A program made the position numbers and the translations under genes. The notes under the pieces are model-generated. The model worked only from the letters and a program-made list of their open reading frames with translations. It was not told the DNA's origin and did not search any database. 64,000 nt of DNA. It comes from Peptoniphilus genitalis. Lineage in GTDB: Bacteria; Bacillota; Clostridia; Tissierellales; Peptoniphilaceae. Positions 41,895 to 51,990 of the stretch are shown piece after piece (positions within the stretch are counted from its first letter, which is position 1; every line of letters starts with the position of its first letter). Where the stretch lies: positions 556,501 through 620,500 of the forward strand of contig NZ_CP097885.1 of the NCBI RefSeq assembly GCF_023614525.1. The letters are read 5' to 3'.

Positions 41895-43025
41895 ATGAAG
41901 GAATTATTAATTATATTTTTGATCATGGTCTTGGGATATGCCCTTGGTCATATTAACTTTTTCGGATTAAAGTTTGGTGCATCAGCAATTTTAATTGTGG
42001 CACTCTTCTTTGGTCACTTTGGATTTGAAGTCCCAAAGTTTTTAGCAAGCCTAGGCCTTGTACTTTTCCTTGCACCTATTGGCCTCATGGCTGGTCCAAG
42101 CTTTATGGCTAATATAAAGAAAAACGGTCTTTCCTTTTTGGCAATTTCATTTATAACTGTTGCCATTGGAGGAGTTTTAATTGTCCTAGTCTCTAAGTTC
42201 TTTGACATTGATCTCGCCCTATCCATGGGACTTGCAACTGGAGCTATGACTTCAACATCAATGCTTGGAACTGTAAAGAGCCTTACTACATCAAACTTGC
42301 CTGGCGTTGGCTACGGGATTGCCTATGCCTTTGGTGTTGTTGGAGTTGTACTTATTGTTCAACTTATACCACGATTATTAAAGGTTGACGTGGAAGAAGA
42401 AAATAAAAAATTAATTCTTCCAAAAGATAATGCAAATACTGTAAAAAAAGATTTTGGAAACTTAATTGATTTTGAAAAGAATGGACTTTTTGCAATAGCC
42501 TTAGCTTCCACACTAGGAATTCTACTTGGTTCTATAAAAATTCCCATAGGAAATGTTAGCATTTCACTTGGTGCTGGTGGCGGCTCTCTTATCGCAGGAC
42601 TCGTCCTTGGTCATTATGGAAGACTTGGCAGGATTAACTTAGTTGTTTCTAACGACAGACTTGCCTTTGTTCGTGACCTAGGTCTTGCCTTCTTCTTGTT
42701 GGAATCAGGAGTAAGTGCTGGAACAGGTTTTGTAGAAGTTGTAAGTCAGTATGGAATAAAATTATTTTTTGCAGGAGTTATCCTAACACTTGTGCCTGCT
42801 TTAATTTCACTTTTTATTTCCTACAAGGTCTTCAAGCTTCCACTCTTTGCAGCTCTTGGTGCTACTACAGGATCAATGACCTCTGCCCCATCTCTTGGAG
42901 CCCTACTCCAAGTTACTAATGGGGACGACAAGGTTTCATCTTTCTATGCGGCTACACAACCAACTGCTACTGTGATGATGGTTTTCTTGCCACAGATAAT
43001 TAATATTTTCTTTCCAATGAGTTAA
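41895..43025 (+). CDS. AspT/YidE/YbjL-type putative transporter, compact form
   Basis: Membrane protein of 376 residues with about ten segments arranged as two repeats. The repeats show GLATGAMTSTSMLGT with GYGIAYAFGVVG, and ALGATTGSMTSAPSLGAL, patterns of the aspartate:alanine exchanger family. Full-size members carry two TrkA-C domains in the central loop. Here the loop (about 165-205) is short and has none. Substrate unknown. AAGGAGG lies before the ATG. Confidence 0.78.
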   Translation: MKELLIIFLIMVLGYALGHINFFGLKFGASAILIVALFFGHFGFEVPKFLASLGLVLFLAPIGLMAGPSFMANIKKNGLSFLAISFITVAIGGVLIVLVSKFFDIDLALSMGLATGAMTSTSMLGTVKSLTTSNLPGVGYGIAYAFGVVGVVLIVQLIPRLLKVDVEEENKKLILPKDNANTVKKDFGNLIDFEKNGLFAIALASTLGILLGSIKIPIGNVSISLGAGGGSLIAGLVLGHYGRLGRINLVVSNDRLAFVRDLGLAFFLLESGVSAGTGFVEVVSQYGIKLFFAGVILTLVPALISLFISYKVFKLPLFAALGATTGSMTSAPSLGALLQVTNGDDKVSSFYAATQPTATVMMVFLPQIINIFFPMS

Positions 43026-43059
43026 GAGTGAGAGATTTATAAAAATTTTCAAAAAATTA

Positions 43060-43086
43060 GGATGCCCTTGAGGCATCCACTTTTTT
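43060..43086 (+). terminator. Terminator after the AspT-like gene
   Basis: GGATGCC, loop CTTGA, GGCATCC, then AC and six T. Confidence 0.9.
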
Positions 43087-43094
43087 CAAGTCAT

Positions 43095-43138
43095 ACAAAA
43101 AACCCAAGCTGAATTTATTTTCAACTTGGGTCTTTTTA
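43095..43138. terminator. Terminator of the V-ATPase operon (bidirectional)
   Basis: ACCCAAGCTGAA and TTCAACTTGGGT form a 12-base stem with one G-U type pair. T runs lie on both sides; on the minus strand it ends the V-ATPase operon. Confidence 0.9.
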
Positions 43139-43789
43139 TTTGTTCTCTTTATTATCTTTATTTTTTTTATTCTTTTTATTCTTTTTATTCTTTACCTTCT
43201 TAAGTCTAAAGAAGTCTTCCCTTTCCTTTTCTGCCAAGATATCTTCAATCTCCCTAATGATATGCTTGTACCTAGGGATTTGAATCTTGTCAAGGGCGTT
43301 GGCCCTCTTAGCAGTCTTCTTGATTTCATTGGCAAGCCTAAAGACAGAAGTTTCTATCTCTGCAAGCTCATAGATAACAGGAAGAATTTCTGCAATATTT
43401 ATCTTTGCCCTGTCAAAGGCTGCGTTAGATTGGTGGAGGGAATAGTCTGCCCTAGCGCTAGGCTTTTCATATTTTATTTTTGGAAGCTCAAGCCCCATGA
43501 CCGAACGAGAAATAATTTCATAGTCATTTTCAAGGGGAGCTGACTCTCCCATGTCCTTGAGGGATAATGCCCCCATGGATATAGTTGCCATTACAAGTTC
43601 AGAGTAAGACTTTTCAAACTTTTCTTCTATCTCGTCTTGCAAGACCTTGGCATTTTTATTTAAGTCCATCATTTCCTTAATAAGGACTGTCCTCTTCTTG
43701 TCAAGAAGGTCGTAACCCTTCTCAGCAAGAACAAGGGCATTCTTTGATGCAATTAAATTTGCCTTAGTAGGAGTTACCTTAATCGCCAT
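43136..43789 (-). CDS. ntpD: V-type ATP synthase subunit D
   Basis: Central-stalk subunit that rotates inside the A3B3 head. [33 protein letters not shown] is read in part: the segments VTPTKANL and LLDKKR are typical. Mostly helical. The last 20 residues are almost only Lys and Asn, an unusual tail. ATG 43789 has AGGTGA upstream; the start overlaps the subunit B 3' end by 11 bases. Last gene of the operon. Confidence 0.93.
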   Translation of the reverse strand: MAIKVTPTKANLIASKNALVLAEKGYDLLDKKRTVLIKEMMDLNKNAKVLQDEIEEKFEKSYSELVMATISMGALSLKDMGESAPLENDYEIISRSVMGLELPKIKYEKPSARADYSLHQSNAAFDRAKINIAEILPVIYELAEIETSVFRLANEIKKTAKRANALDKIQIPRYKHIIREIEDILAEKEREDFFRLKKVKNKKNKKNKKNKDNKENK

Positions 43790-45170
43790 TATTATCACCT
43801 AGATATTTTTCTTTTAACTTAGGATCAATTCTATCAATCATTTGAGCTGGAAGAATCTTTAGTAGTTCCCAACCTAAATCTAGGGTTTCTTTAATATCTC
43901 TGTTTTCATTTTGATCTTGACTTAAAAATCTCTTTTCAAACTCGTCGCCAAATTTTAAAATTAATTTTTCGTCCTCAGATATATCATCTTCACCAATAAT
44001 TTGAGCAAGGGCTCTAGTCTCTTGTACCTTTGAATAGGATGCAAAAAGTTGTGAAGATAGGTCTGGATGGTCCTCCCTTGTGTAACCTTCACCAATGCCG
44101 TCCTTCATAAGTCTTGATAGGGATGGAAGAACATTAATTGGTGGATAAACTCCCTTGGAGAAGAGGTCACGACTTACTACAATTTGACCTTCGGTGATGT
44201 AACCTGTAAGGTCAGGGATTGGGTGGGTGATATCATCGTTAGGCATTGTTAGTATTGGGATAAGAGTCACAGATCCTTCGCTGTCCTTAATCATACCTGC
44301 TCTTTCATAAAGAGCTGCCAAATCAGAATAAAGGTGACCTGGATAGCCCTTTCTTGATGGAACTTCTTCTCTTGAAGATGAAACTTCTCTTAGGGCTTCT
44401 GCATAAGAAGTGATGTCTGTCATTATTACAAGAACTTGCATATTCTTTTCAAAGGCAAGGTATTCTGCAGCAGTAAGGGCACACTTAGGTGCAATAAGTC
44501 TTTCCATGATTGGGTCGTCGGCATAGTTGATATACATTACAACCTTGTCGATTACACCAGAGTTTTTAAAACTTTCTCTAAAGAAGTCAGCTTCGTCATG
44601 CTTTACACCAATTGCTGCAAAGACAATGGCAAAGTTATCCTTTCCACCCTCATCTGCTATCTTAGCTTGTCTTACAATTTGAGCAGCAACTTCGTTGTGA
44701 GGAAGTCCTGATCCAGAAAAGATTGGAAGTTTTTGTCCCCTAATTAGGGTCATAAGTCCATCAATAGAAGAGATACCTGTTTGGATAAAGTTTCTTGGGT
44801 ACTCTCTTGCTGATGGGTTAATTGGTCTACCATTTATGTTGTAAACATCCTTTGAATAAATGGCACCGCCCTTGTCAATTGGGACTGCTGTACCATTAAA
44901 TACCCTTCCTAAGATGTCTGATGAAAGAGGTATTTCAAAAGGATGGGCTGAAAATTCTACCTTTGTATTTTTTGTTGATACACCAAGGTTGTTGCCAAAT
45001 ACTTGGACAACTGCCCTGTCTTCATCTATTTTTATAACTTGACCAATTTCAGATCTCTTGCCGTCTTTTGAAATAATTTTTACAACTTCACCGTAGCTAA
45101 CTCTGTGAAGATTTGAAAGTTCTAGTAGGGATCCTTCAATTCTATCAAGTGTTAAATATTCTTTTTTCAT
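43779..45170 (-). CDS. ntpB: V-type ATP synthase subunit B
   Basis: Non-catalytic nucleotide-binding head subunit of 463 residues. It contains [22 protein letters not shown] where a P-loop would be (SGSGLPHN, as in other B subunits), [20 protein letters not shown] and the C-terminal [10 protein letters not shown]. Overlaps subunit A by 4 bases and subunit D by 11. Confidence 0.97.
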   Translation of the reverse strand: MKKEYLTLDRIEGSLLELSNLHRVSYGEVVKIISKDGKRSEIGQVIKIDEDRAVVQVFGNNLGVSTKNTKVEFSAHPFEIPLSSDILGRVFNGTAVPIDKGGAIYSKDVYNINGRPINPSAREYPRNFIQTGISSIDGLMTLIRGQKLPIFSGSGLPHNEVAAQIVRQAKIADEGGKDNFAIVFAAIGVKHDEADFFRESFKNSGVIDKVVMYINYADDPIMERLIAPKCALTAAEYLAFEKNMQVLVIMTDITSYAEALREVSSSREEVPSRKGYPGHLYSDLAALYERAGMIKDSEGSVTLIPILTMPNDDITHPIPDLTGYITEGQIVVSRDLFSKGVYPPINVLPSLSRLMKDGIGEGYTREDHPDLSSQLFASYSKVQETRALAQIIGEDDISEDEKLILKFGDEFEKRFLSQDQNENRDIKETLDLGWELLKILPAQMIDRIDPKLKEKYLGDNNGD

Positions 45171-46948
45171 TCTACATCACCATAAGTTGAGGCAAGCTCT
45201 CCATAGAAGTCGTTAATTTCATTGTTCAAGCTTACAAATTTCTTTAAGTTTTCGTTTTCTATATCGTACTTCATGTTGATTACTTTTCCATAAAGTTTGT
45301 CGTTCTTGATTACAGAAATAGGAATCCTTAGCTTTAGGGCTTCCTTTCCCTTTTCATATAAGTTGTCTATAGTCTTTAACATTTCAAATTGCTTTTCAAG
45401 TGGCACAAAGGTGTCAATTGGGTTAAAGGCATTTTGTTGTAGGAATCCAACCTTAACAACACGACAAATTTCTAGGACAAGTCTTTCTTCGTCAGGAAGA
45501 ACATCTTCACCAACAAGCATTACAATTTCATTTAACTTGGCTTCCTTGTGAAGGAGGTCAAGGTATTTGATTCTTAAATCTGGTAAGTCACCATCAAGTC
45601 TCATGTCGTAGTAATTTTTAAGAAGTGGAATGTAACCTGAGTAAGAGTTCATCCAGTTAATAGCTGGATAGTGTCTTGAGTAGGCTAGTTCCTTGTCAAG
45701 TGCCAAGAATACATTTACGAACCTCTTAGTGTTTTCTGTAACTGGTTCAGAGAAGTCACCACCTGCTGGTGAAACTGCACCAATAAGTGTTACTGACCCT
45801 TCAGTTCCTGATAGGGTATTTACATAACCAGCTCTTTCATAAAAGCCTGCAATTCTTGAAGGAAGATAAGCAGGGTAACCTTCTTCAGCTGGCATTTCTT
45901 CAAGACGACCAGAGATTTCACGAAGGGCTTCTGCCCAACGAGAAGTGGAGTCCCCCATGAGTGCAACGTGATAGCCCATGTCTCTAAAGTATTCTGCCAT
46001 AGTTACACCCGTATAAATTGATGCTTCACGAGCAGCTACTGGCATGTTTGATGTGTTGGCTATAAGGATTGTCCTGTCCATAAGAGCCTTGCCAGTGTTA
46101 GGGTCAATTAGCTTTGGAAAGTCTTCCAAAACCTCTGTCATTTCATTACCACGTTCACCACAACCAATGTAGATAATGATATCGGCATCGCAATACTTTG
46201 CAATTTGGTGTTGAGTCATTGTCTTACCAGTACCAAATCCTCCTGGGACAGCAGTAGTTCCTCCCTTTGCAATTGGGAAGAATACGTCGAAGACCCTTTG
46301 ACCTGTTACAAGTAACTTGTCAATGGGAAGTCTTTCCTTAACTGGTCTTGGAATTCTTACTGGCCAGTTTTGATACATTTTTACTTCATTAATCTTTCCA
46401 AATTCGTCCTTAACTTTTAAAAGAACTGTTTCAATATTGTATTTGCCATCTTCAAGGATCTCTACAACTTCACCAGATACTTCTGGTGGAATCATGACCT
46501 TGTGAGTTATGATATCAGTTTCAGGAACTTCTGCAAATATTTGTCCTCCATGGACCTTGTCGTGAAGTTTAACCTTAAAGCTTACATCCCAAAGTTTTTC
46601 TTCATCAAGGGAAATAAGTCCAATACCTTCTGGCATAAAGGAACCGTGTTTTTCTTTTATAACTTCAAGAGGTCTCTCAATACCGTCAAAGATACCTCTT
46701 ATCATACCAGGTCCAAGCTTAACAGAAAGTGGTGCTCCAGTGGAAATAATATCTTCATCACGTTTTAAACCTTCAGTTTCTTCATAAACTTGAACTGTTC
46801 CAAGGTCTCCATCAATAGAAATAACTTCGCCAATTAATTTCTTTTCGCCAACTAGGACCATTTCTCTAATCTTGTAGTCAGCCATGTTCTTACCAATTAC
46901 AACAGGTCCGTCAACTGATTTAATTGTTGCTCTTTCCAATGACTTCAC
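45167..46948 (-). CDS. ntpA: V-type ATP synthase catalytic subunit A
   Basis: Catalytic subunit of 593 residues. The P-loop [11 protein letters not shown] lies near residue 235, [11 protein letters not shown] holds the catalytic glutamate, and [19 protein letters not shown] follows. Start is GTG 46948, or TTG 46939, which has a better-spaced GGGGTG. It overlaps the end of subunit E by about 29 bases. Confidence 0.97.
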   Translation of the reverse strand: MKSLERATIKSVDGPVVIGKNMADYKIREMVLVGEKKLIGEVISIDGDLGTVQVYEETEGLKRDEDIISTGAPLSVKLGPGMIRGIFDGIERPLEVIKEKHGSFMPEGIGLISLDEEKLWDVSFKVKLHDKVHGGQIFAEVPETDIITHKVMIPPEVSGEVVEILEDGKYNIETVLLKVKDEFGKINEVKMYQNWPVRIPRPVKERLPIDKLLVTGQRVFDVFFPIAKGGTTAVPGGFGTGKTMTQHQIAKYCDADIIIYIGCGERGNEMTEVLEDFPKLIDPNTGKALMDRTILIANTSNMPVAAREASIYTGVTMAEYFRDMGYHVALMGDSTSRWAEALREISGRLEEMPAEEGYPAYLPSRIAGFYERAGYVNTLSGTEGSVTLIGAVSPAGGDFSEPVTENTKRFVNVFLALDKELAYSRHYPAINWMNSYSGYIPLLKNYYDMRLDGDLPDLRIKYLDLLHKEAKLNEIVMLVGEDVLPDEERLVLEICRVVKVGFLQQNAFNPIDTFVPLEKQFEMLKTIDNLYEKGKEALKLRIPISVIKNDKLYGKVINMKYDIENENLKKFVSLNNEINDFYGELASTYGDVE

Positions 46949-47561
46949 CCCTTTCCTTTAATTTTTCATGTAGTGTTGATCCAATTTCATATTTCATGTC
47001 ATCAAGTTTATTCTTTAGAGAAAGGTTGATGTTGTAAGTTCGATTGATATCAGACACAATGAAGCCACCTAAGTGGTATTCAAATAGCTGGTCTAACTTA
47101 AGTTCAACTCCCTTTTCCTTTGCAATTTCTTTAAACTTGTCTACTAGTTCTTTTTTCTCATCGTCCTTAACATAAAGGTAGATGGCCTTTTCGTCTATTT
47201 CATCTAAAATATTTCTAAAGCATTCAGCTTCTTTTTCTACATATTCATCTGTCTTTGTAAATTCTAAGAGTCTTTCTGAAAGAGTTTCTAGAAGTTCATT
47301 TAAAAGTTTTTCATCTTCTTCAAGGAAGAGAACCCTTTTTTGCTCTTCGACAGAGGCAATAAGTTCATAGCCCCTTCTCTTAGCAAGGTTAACTCTTCTA
47401 TCAACATAGGCCTTTTCATCTTCTTCAAGAGATTTTATCTTGTCTTCAAGAATCTTAGCTGCCTTTTCTTTTTCTTCCTTAATTCTCTTTTCACACTCTT
47501 CTTTTTGCTTTAGAAAAACAATTTTGTTGAATATGGCAATTTTGTTTTCAAGTAAAATCAT
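46920..47561 (-). CDS. ntpE: V-type ATP synthase subunit E
   Basis: Peripheral-stalk subunit of 213 residues with a long charged coiled coil (about 15-110) and a globular C-terminal domain ending LGGFIVSDINRTYNIN, typical of subunit E. AGGTGAT precedes the ATG, which follows directly on the subunit F stop. Confidence 0.9.
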   Translation of the reverse strand: MILLENKIAIFNKIVFLKQKEECEKRIKEEKEKAAKILEDKIKSLEEDEKAYVDRRVNLAKRRGYELIASVEEQKRVLFLEEDEKLLNELLETLSERLLEFTKTDEYVEKEAECFRNILDEIDEKAIYLYVKDDEKKELVDKFKEIAKEKGVELKLDQLFEYHLGGFIVSDINRTYNINLSLKNKLDDMKYEIGSTLHEKLKERGEVIGKSNN

Positions 47562-47876
47562 TTAATCACCTACAGCTTTCACACCAACAGATTCTCTGAC
47601 ATATTTTAAAATAAAGTCATCTTCCATCTTGCCATCAAGGTCTGGGATAGTTACCACTAGGGGAAGGGCTCCAGATAATTTAAAGTCTAGGACTTCCTCT
47701 TTTATTTCCTTAAAGGAAGAATAAGTTAAGATAATTATTCCTATACCCTCTTCTTTGGTGTAAGATTTAAAATTTTTTAAAAGTTCAGATCTGTTATTAC
47801 ATTTAACAGACCTTACGCCAGCTAGGCGAAGGCCGTTAATAATATCGTCGTTTGATGTTAAAAGAATTGATCTCAT
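47562..47876 (-). CDS. ntpF: V-type ATP synthase subunit F
   Basis: Small central-stalk subunit of 104 residues with a Rossmann-like fold. DIINGLRLAGV and IGIIILTYS are typical of archaeal/bacterial subunit F. Begins one base inside the subunit K stop (TAATG). Confidence 0.9.
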   Translation of the reverse strand: MRSILLTSNDDIINGLRLAGVRSVKCNNRSELLKNFKSYTKEEGIGIIILTYSSFKEIKEEVLDFKLSGALPLVVTIPDLDGKMEDDFILKYVRESVGVKAVGD

Positions 47877-48295
47877 TATAGTCTTCCAAGAATCATAATT
47901 GAAATGATAAGACCATAAATAGCGATACCTTCTGCAAGTCCTAGATAAATCATTGATTTACCAAGAATGTTAGGGTCTTCTGATACAGCTCCAATTGCTG
48001 CAGAACCTACATTAGAAACGGCAACACCAGCACCTAGTGAAGCAAGACCAGTTGAAAGACCTGCTGCTAAGAATCCAAGTCCGTTACCACCTGTTGGAGC
48101 AGCTGCAGCTGATGCCATTTGTGGAACTAGAGATATAAGACCAAATACGAAAACTGGTGCGAAAACAAAGAGGTTTAATTTCATAAAGGCACGAGCAAAC
48201 TTTCTGTTCTTGTCTGTCCCCTTATATATAAAATAAAAACCTGAAACTACCATTGAAAATACAGTTAAAACTCCTAAAATAATAATTTTTTCCAT
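47876..48295 (-). CDS. ntpK: V-type ATP synthase proteolipid subunit K
   Basis: Membrane rotor subunit of 139 residues. Three or four segments are visible, with the ion-carrying glutamate in GLAEGIAIYGLIISIMIL. The first part also has a membrane segment and a K/R-rich stretch. Only one clear glutamate-bearing hairpin is seen, unlike the 156-residue Enterococcus NtpK duplicated form. Whether H+ or Na+ is carried cannot be decided. Confidence 0.92.
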   Translation of the reverse strand: MEKIIILGVLTVFSMVVSGFYFIYKGTDKNRKFARAFMKLNLFVFAPVFVFGLISLVPQMASAAAAPTGGNGLGFLAAGLSTGLASLGAGVAVSNVGSAAIGAVSEDPNILGKSMIYLGLAEGIAIYGLIISIMILGRL

Positions 48296-48309
48296 AATTA
48301 AACTCCTTA

Positions 48310-50259
48310 TTAATAAATTTTGTCGGCTTTAAATAATACGCCATCCCCACTATAATACTTACTAAACATTTCATAATACTCAAGTCTAAGCGATTGAATA
48401 AATACAATAAGACCTTCTAGGGCAAGAATTAAGATATTGCCAAAAATTAAGACTGCAATATTTCCTCCCCTTGATCCAAGCATTTCTCCAAGAGTTTTAA
48501 AAGCCAAGAATAAACCAACGTGGTTAATAGCAAAGGCCCCAACCCTTATAAAAGAAATAATTGAAGACATAGTTGAAAGAAGGGCTTCCAAGAGTCCAAA
48601 GGAGGACTCAATATAATAATCTGCGGCAGATTCTTCTGGCTCCTTCTTAAATAAAATCTTAAGAATAGGCCTCTTTAATAGCATGATCACAAGAGATCCA
48701 AATAAAATTCCCATAGAAATATTCTTAGGAAGAGGAGATGAACCCCCCATTACGGAAATACCTATGTTAATCATGGCTATAAAAATTAGAACTCCCAAGA
48801 ATCCTTCCTTTGCGAAGAAGGCTTCATCAGGTCTGCCACTTTTTAATCTATTGTAAATACCAATGCCATAGGCTATGGCAAGTAAAATAATGCCGAAGTA
48901 AATGGCTGTTACAAGTGTGCCATTGATGTCTTCAAAGGGCCTAAACCAAAGGGCAGGAATAATTTCTTCTATCCCAAAGACTGACCCGTACATTAAACCA
49001 AAGAACATTGAGGATGCTCCCATTCTCAAGAGGAGGCCTCCAAAGTCCTTGTTCTTCTTAGCTAACATTAGTCCAGCAACTGCAAATACTGCCCCTTGAC
49101 CTAAGTCGCCAAACATTGCACCAAAAAGAATCATGTAGGTAATTCCAAAAATCACTGTTGGGTCAAACTCACCGTAACTAGGAGTGCCATACATGTTAAT
49201 TAATAGTTCAAAGGGCTTGAAAAAATTTGCGTTTTTAAGCTTTGTAGGTGTCTTCTTACTTCCCTTCTTAGGGTCAAAATATTCAATATCAATATCTTTG
49301 TACTTGGAGAGCTTTTCTTCTAGTTTTTTTGTATCGCTAAGACCAATCCAACCAGAAAGATAAAAATACTTATTTGACCTAAGCATATATTTCTTTGCCT
49401 TTTCAATTTCTTCATAGGAAAGCATATGGGCAAGGCTTATCCTTAGCTCTTCATTCATTGATTCCAAAAGATTTTTCTTATACTCTTCGATTTCAAAAAT
49501 CTTTCTCTTTATATTTTCTTCCTCTTCTTCAAGATTTTTAAAAATTAAACCTGCTGTACCTTCGACATTTTCGCCAAGAAGGTCAACTTCTGTAAAGTTC
49601 AGACTATTTAAAACCCTATCAATATCCTTTTCTGTTTCCTTTGGATAGATAACGAGGAAGAGTTCCCTATTGTCCACTGTGCCTGTGTGATAAATCATAG
49701 CAAGGATATTTCCATAATTTTTCTTTAACCTAAGCCTTGCATCCTTGTCCAAGAAACCAAACCTAGTGTTAAAGTATTTTAAGTCAGCAATATCCTTTAG
49801 GTCTATATCAACATTTTTGAAAAGTTCATAATTTTCCTTTAGGGTATCTAAAATCTTTAGACTTTCCTTTGTGTTTTCATATTCATTCATCTTTTCGCTA
49901 ATATTTTTGACAAAGGAATCCACATCTTCATTTATATCTATTCTTTCGAAGTACTTGTCCTCAATCTTGTCAATGCCCAAGAACTTCATAATTTCTTCAG
50001 CCTTTTTTGCACTGACCTTGTGAGACTCATCTTCTTCAATAGGTTCAATATAATTAAGTTCAAGATTTCTTTCTAGGTTCTTATCTAGATTCTTTTCATC
50101 ATCTAGGCTGAAAACAAACTTGTTTTCTGCAATGTTTGTTTCAGCAGACATAAATTGCATACATTTTAAATTTAAAATATCCAAAATGATGGAATCCATA
50201 TCTTGAATCTCGCCCATTATATTAGCGACCTTCATTCTTTCAACGGCCAACTTCTTCAC
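48310..50259 (-). CDS. ntpI: V-type ATP synthase subunit I
   Basis: Stator subunit of about 650 residues. The N-terminal half is cytoplasmic and helical (about 1-340). The C-terminal half has about seven membrane segments, with FGAMFGDLGQGAVF and SFIRVGAFAINHVGL typical of the subunit a/I family. The start is uncertain: GTG 50259, TTG 50250 (giving MAVERMKVANIMG, the usual start pattern) and TTG 50274 are possible. Overlaps subunit C. Confidence 0.93.
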   Translation of the reverse strand: MKKLAVERMKVANIMGEIQDMDSIILDILNLKCMQFMSAETNIAENKFVFSLDDEKNLDKNLERNLELNYIEPIEEDESHKVSAKKAEEIMKFLGIDKIEDKYFERIDINEDVDSFVKNISEKMNEYENTKESLKILDTLKENYELFKNVDIDLKDIADLKYFNTRFGFLDKDARLRLKKNYGNILAMIYHTGTVDNRELFLVIYPKETEKDIDRVLNSLNFTEVDLLGENVEGTAGLIFKNLEEEEENIKRKIFEIEEYKKNLLESMNEELRISLAHMLSYEEIEKAKKYMLRSNKYFYLSGWIGLSDTKKLEEKLSKYKDIDIEYFDPKKGSKKTPTKLKNANFFKPFELLINMYGTPSYGEFDPTVIFGITYMILFGAMFGDLGQGAVFAVAGLMLAKKNKDFGGLLLRMGASSMFFGLMYGSVFGIEEIIPALWFRPFEDINGTLVTAIYFGIILLAIAYGIGIYNRLKSGRPDEAFFAKEGFLGVLIFIAMINIGISVMGGSSPLPKNISMGILFGSLVIMLLKRPILKILFKKEPEESAADYYIESSFGLLEALLSTMSSIISFIRVGAFAINHVGLFLAFKTLGEMLGSRGGNIAVLIFGNILILALEGLIVFIQSLRLEYYEMFSKYYSGDGVLFKADKIY

Positions 50260-51247
50260 TTTCCTTTCTATCAACGATCATGTATCTCAATTTTTCTTCT
50301 TTACTTAGGCCAAACCTAGTAGCCTCTAAGATTCTTTCTATATTTGCAATTTCTGAATCCAGAAGAATTAGAAAACTCATGAATTTTCCTATGCCATCAG
50401 TCTTCCTAAAGTTCCTATTTGCTATGGAGTAGAGGAGCTTTTTGGAAGTCCTTCCAGTTCTTATAACTCTGCCATCCGCAAAGAGAATAGAATATTTTGA
50501 ATTTTTAATTTCCTCTTCAAATTCTTCTTCCTCTAAGTAGGATAGGTGGAGGAGCTTTTCAGAATTATAATTTCCACCAAAGATTGTAAAGTTAAAAATT
50601 TCTTCGGGAGAAATGTCATAATATTTTTTTGCCCTATAAATCCAAATGATATTTAATAAGTCTATCTTGACCCCGAAAATATTTTTGAACTCAGCATGGT
50701 CCTTCTTAGATAGGGACTTCACAGATTCAGTTAAGTTCCTATAATAAAACTTGTCAAGATTCATCTCAATGGAGAAGAGAGCCTCCTCATCTGTGGATGA
50801 CTTGTAGTTTTTCATATATTCGTAATAGGGAGTGTCCCTCAAATTATCTATGAAGGATTCAAAGCTTTCTTCCTTAAAGGGAATTGACTTAGGCCCAATA
50901 ATTAGCTTGTCAACCCTTGGCTCCTTATTCATCCTAAGAGCCCTAAGAATTTTTACAATTTTTTCTATCTTTTCTCTTTGCACGTAGGCCTTAATAAAGT
51001 CTGAATACTTTCCTGGCAAGAAGGCCTGAAGCTTTTTTATCTGTCTTCTTCTGTAGTCTTCTAAAAATTCTTCAATCTCATATATATCTGAAAAGGAATC
51101 AATGGTCGGGAACTTCTTTTCCTTTAAATAGTTAAGACAAAATCTTACGCTGTCTCCCTCTGCCATATTCACAAAGTCATCGTAGACTAAAAAGTCCGAA
51201 TGCATTTTTAAAATCTTAGCATTTAAAGCCTTTAGACCTTCAAACAT
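50240..51247 (-). CDS. ntpC: V-type ATP synthase subunit C
   Basis: Subunit of 335 residues that links the rotor to the central stalk, wholly helical. LNAKILKMHSDFLVYDDFVNM at the start and the C-terminal LGLSKEEKLRYMIVDRK fit the family. ATG 51247 is chosen for GGAAGGG upstream; an earlier TTG at 51262 lies within that site. It overlaps the H/G subunit gene by 8 bases. Confidence 0.88.
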   Translation of the reverse strand: MFEGLKALNAKILKMHSDFLVYDDFVNMAEGDSVRFCLNYLKEKKFPTIDSFSDIYEIEEFLEDYRRRQIKKLQAFLPGKYSDFIKAYVQREKIEKIVKILRALRMNKEPRVDKLIIGPKSIPFKEESFESFIDNLRDTPYYEYMKNYKSSTDEEALFSIEMNLDKFYYRNLTESVKSLSKKDHAEFKNIFGVKIDLLNIIWIYRAKKYYDISPEEIFNFTIFGGNYNSEKLLHLSYLEEEEFEEEIKNSKYSILFADGRVIRTGRTSKKLLYSIANRNFRKTDGIGKFMSFLILLDSEIANIERILEATRFGLSKEEKLRYMIVDRKESEEVGR

Positions 51248-51563
51248 TGGAGTCCCTTCCAATCAATTTGTCGAAGACAACTTTAATTAAGTCCTCAGAA
51301 GTTTTTTCATAATAAGCTTCAATTTCTTCTAGGTTCTTTTGATTTTCTTTTCTTAAGTCATCAGCCTTATTTTCAAAGTCTGATAAGATTTCATCGCTTT
51401 TCTCTTTACCAAGTAGCTTTGACTTTTCTATTGATTCATTTTCAAGATCTGTTAACTTTTCTCTCAAATCTTTTTTTATTTGTTCAATTTCTTTATCAGT
51501 ATTTTCGACAAGTTCTCTAGTCTTTCGATCTATTGCCAAAATACTATCTATGCTTTCTTTCAA
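51240..51563 (-). CDS. V-type ATP synthase subunit G/H-like stalk protein
   Basis: A protein of 107 residues that is almost wholly coiled coil (about 10-95), rich in Lys and Glu. It takes the first place of the V-ATPase operon, where the peripheral-stalk G/H (NtpF/AhaH) subunit normally lies. The likely start is TTG 51563, with GGTGAT 4 bases before. The assignment rests on position and coiled-coil character more than on sequence motifs. Confidence 0.78.
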   Translation of the reverse strand: MKESIDSILAIDRKTRELVENTDKEIEQIKKDLREKLTDLENESIEKSKLLGKEKSDEILSDFENKADDLRKENQKNLEEIEAYYEKTSEDLIKVVFDKLIGRDSNV

Positions 51564-51602
51564 AAATATCACCACTCTTCTTTTATTCCTTGCGTAACTT
51601 TC

Positions 51603-51630
51603 ATTATATTACTTTCAATTTCTAATTCAA
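51603..51630 (-). promoter_or_regulatory. V-ATPase operon promoter
   Basis: Minus strand -35 TTGAAT (51625-51630), 16 bases, -10 TATAAT (51603-51608), about 40 bases upstream of the first gene. Confidence 0.65.
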
Positions 51631-51990
51631 GGGATTTACGCTTGCTTTAAAAATTTCACATTCTTTTCACATTCCATATAATGATTTGTAATTTCATATA
51701 CAAAAATTTTTTTCATAAGTTTTTTCTAATAATACTATTGTTAAAACTTTTATAAAAAAATGAATTTATTATTTTATTTTTTTAATTATTAGTAACTAAT
51801 TGAAAATATTTTACATCAAATAATTTTGTTTAGATTTTCGAAAATATTTTTTACTAAAGTCTTGGGAGATTATTTTTATTTTTTATTTACAAAACTTCAA
51901 TCCTTATTCTATAGACTACTCCTTAATAATAAGTTACAAACTAGCAAATTTTTTAATCTTATTCTCATAAGTATTAGAATTAAATAAAAA
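51631..51990. other. Very AT-rich intergenic region
   Basis: About 360 bases between the V-ATPase promoter and the left end of the IS remnant. No gene, RNA or clear repeat is seen. Confidence 0.4.
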
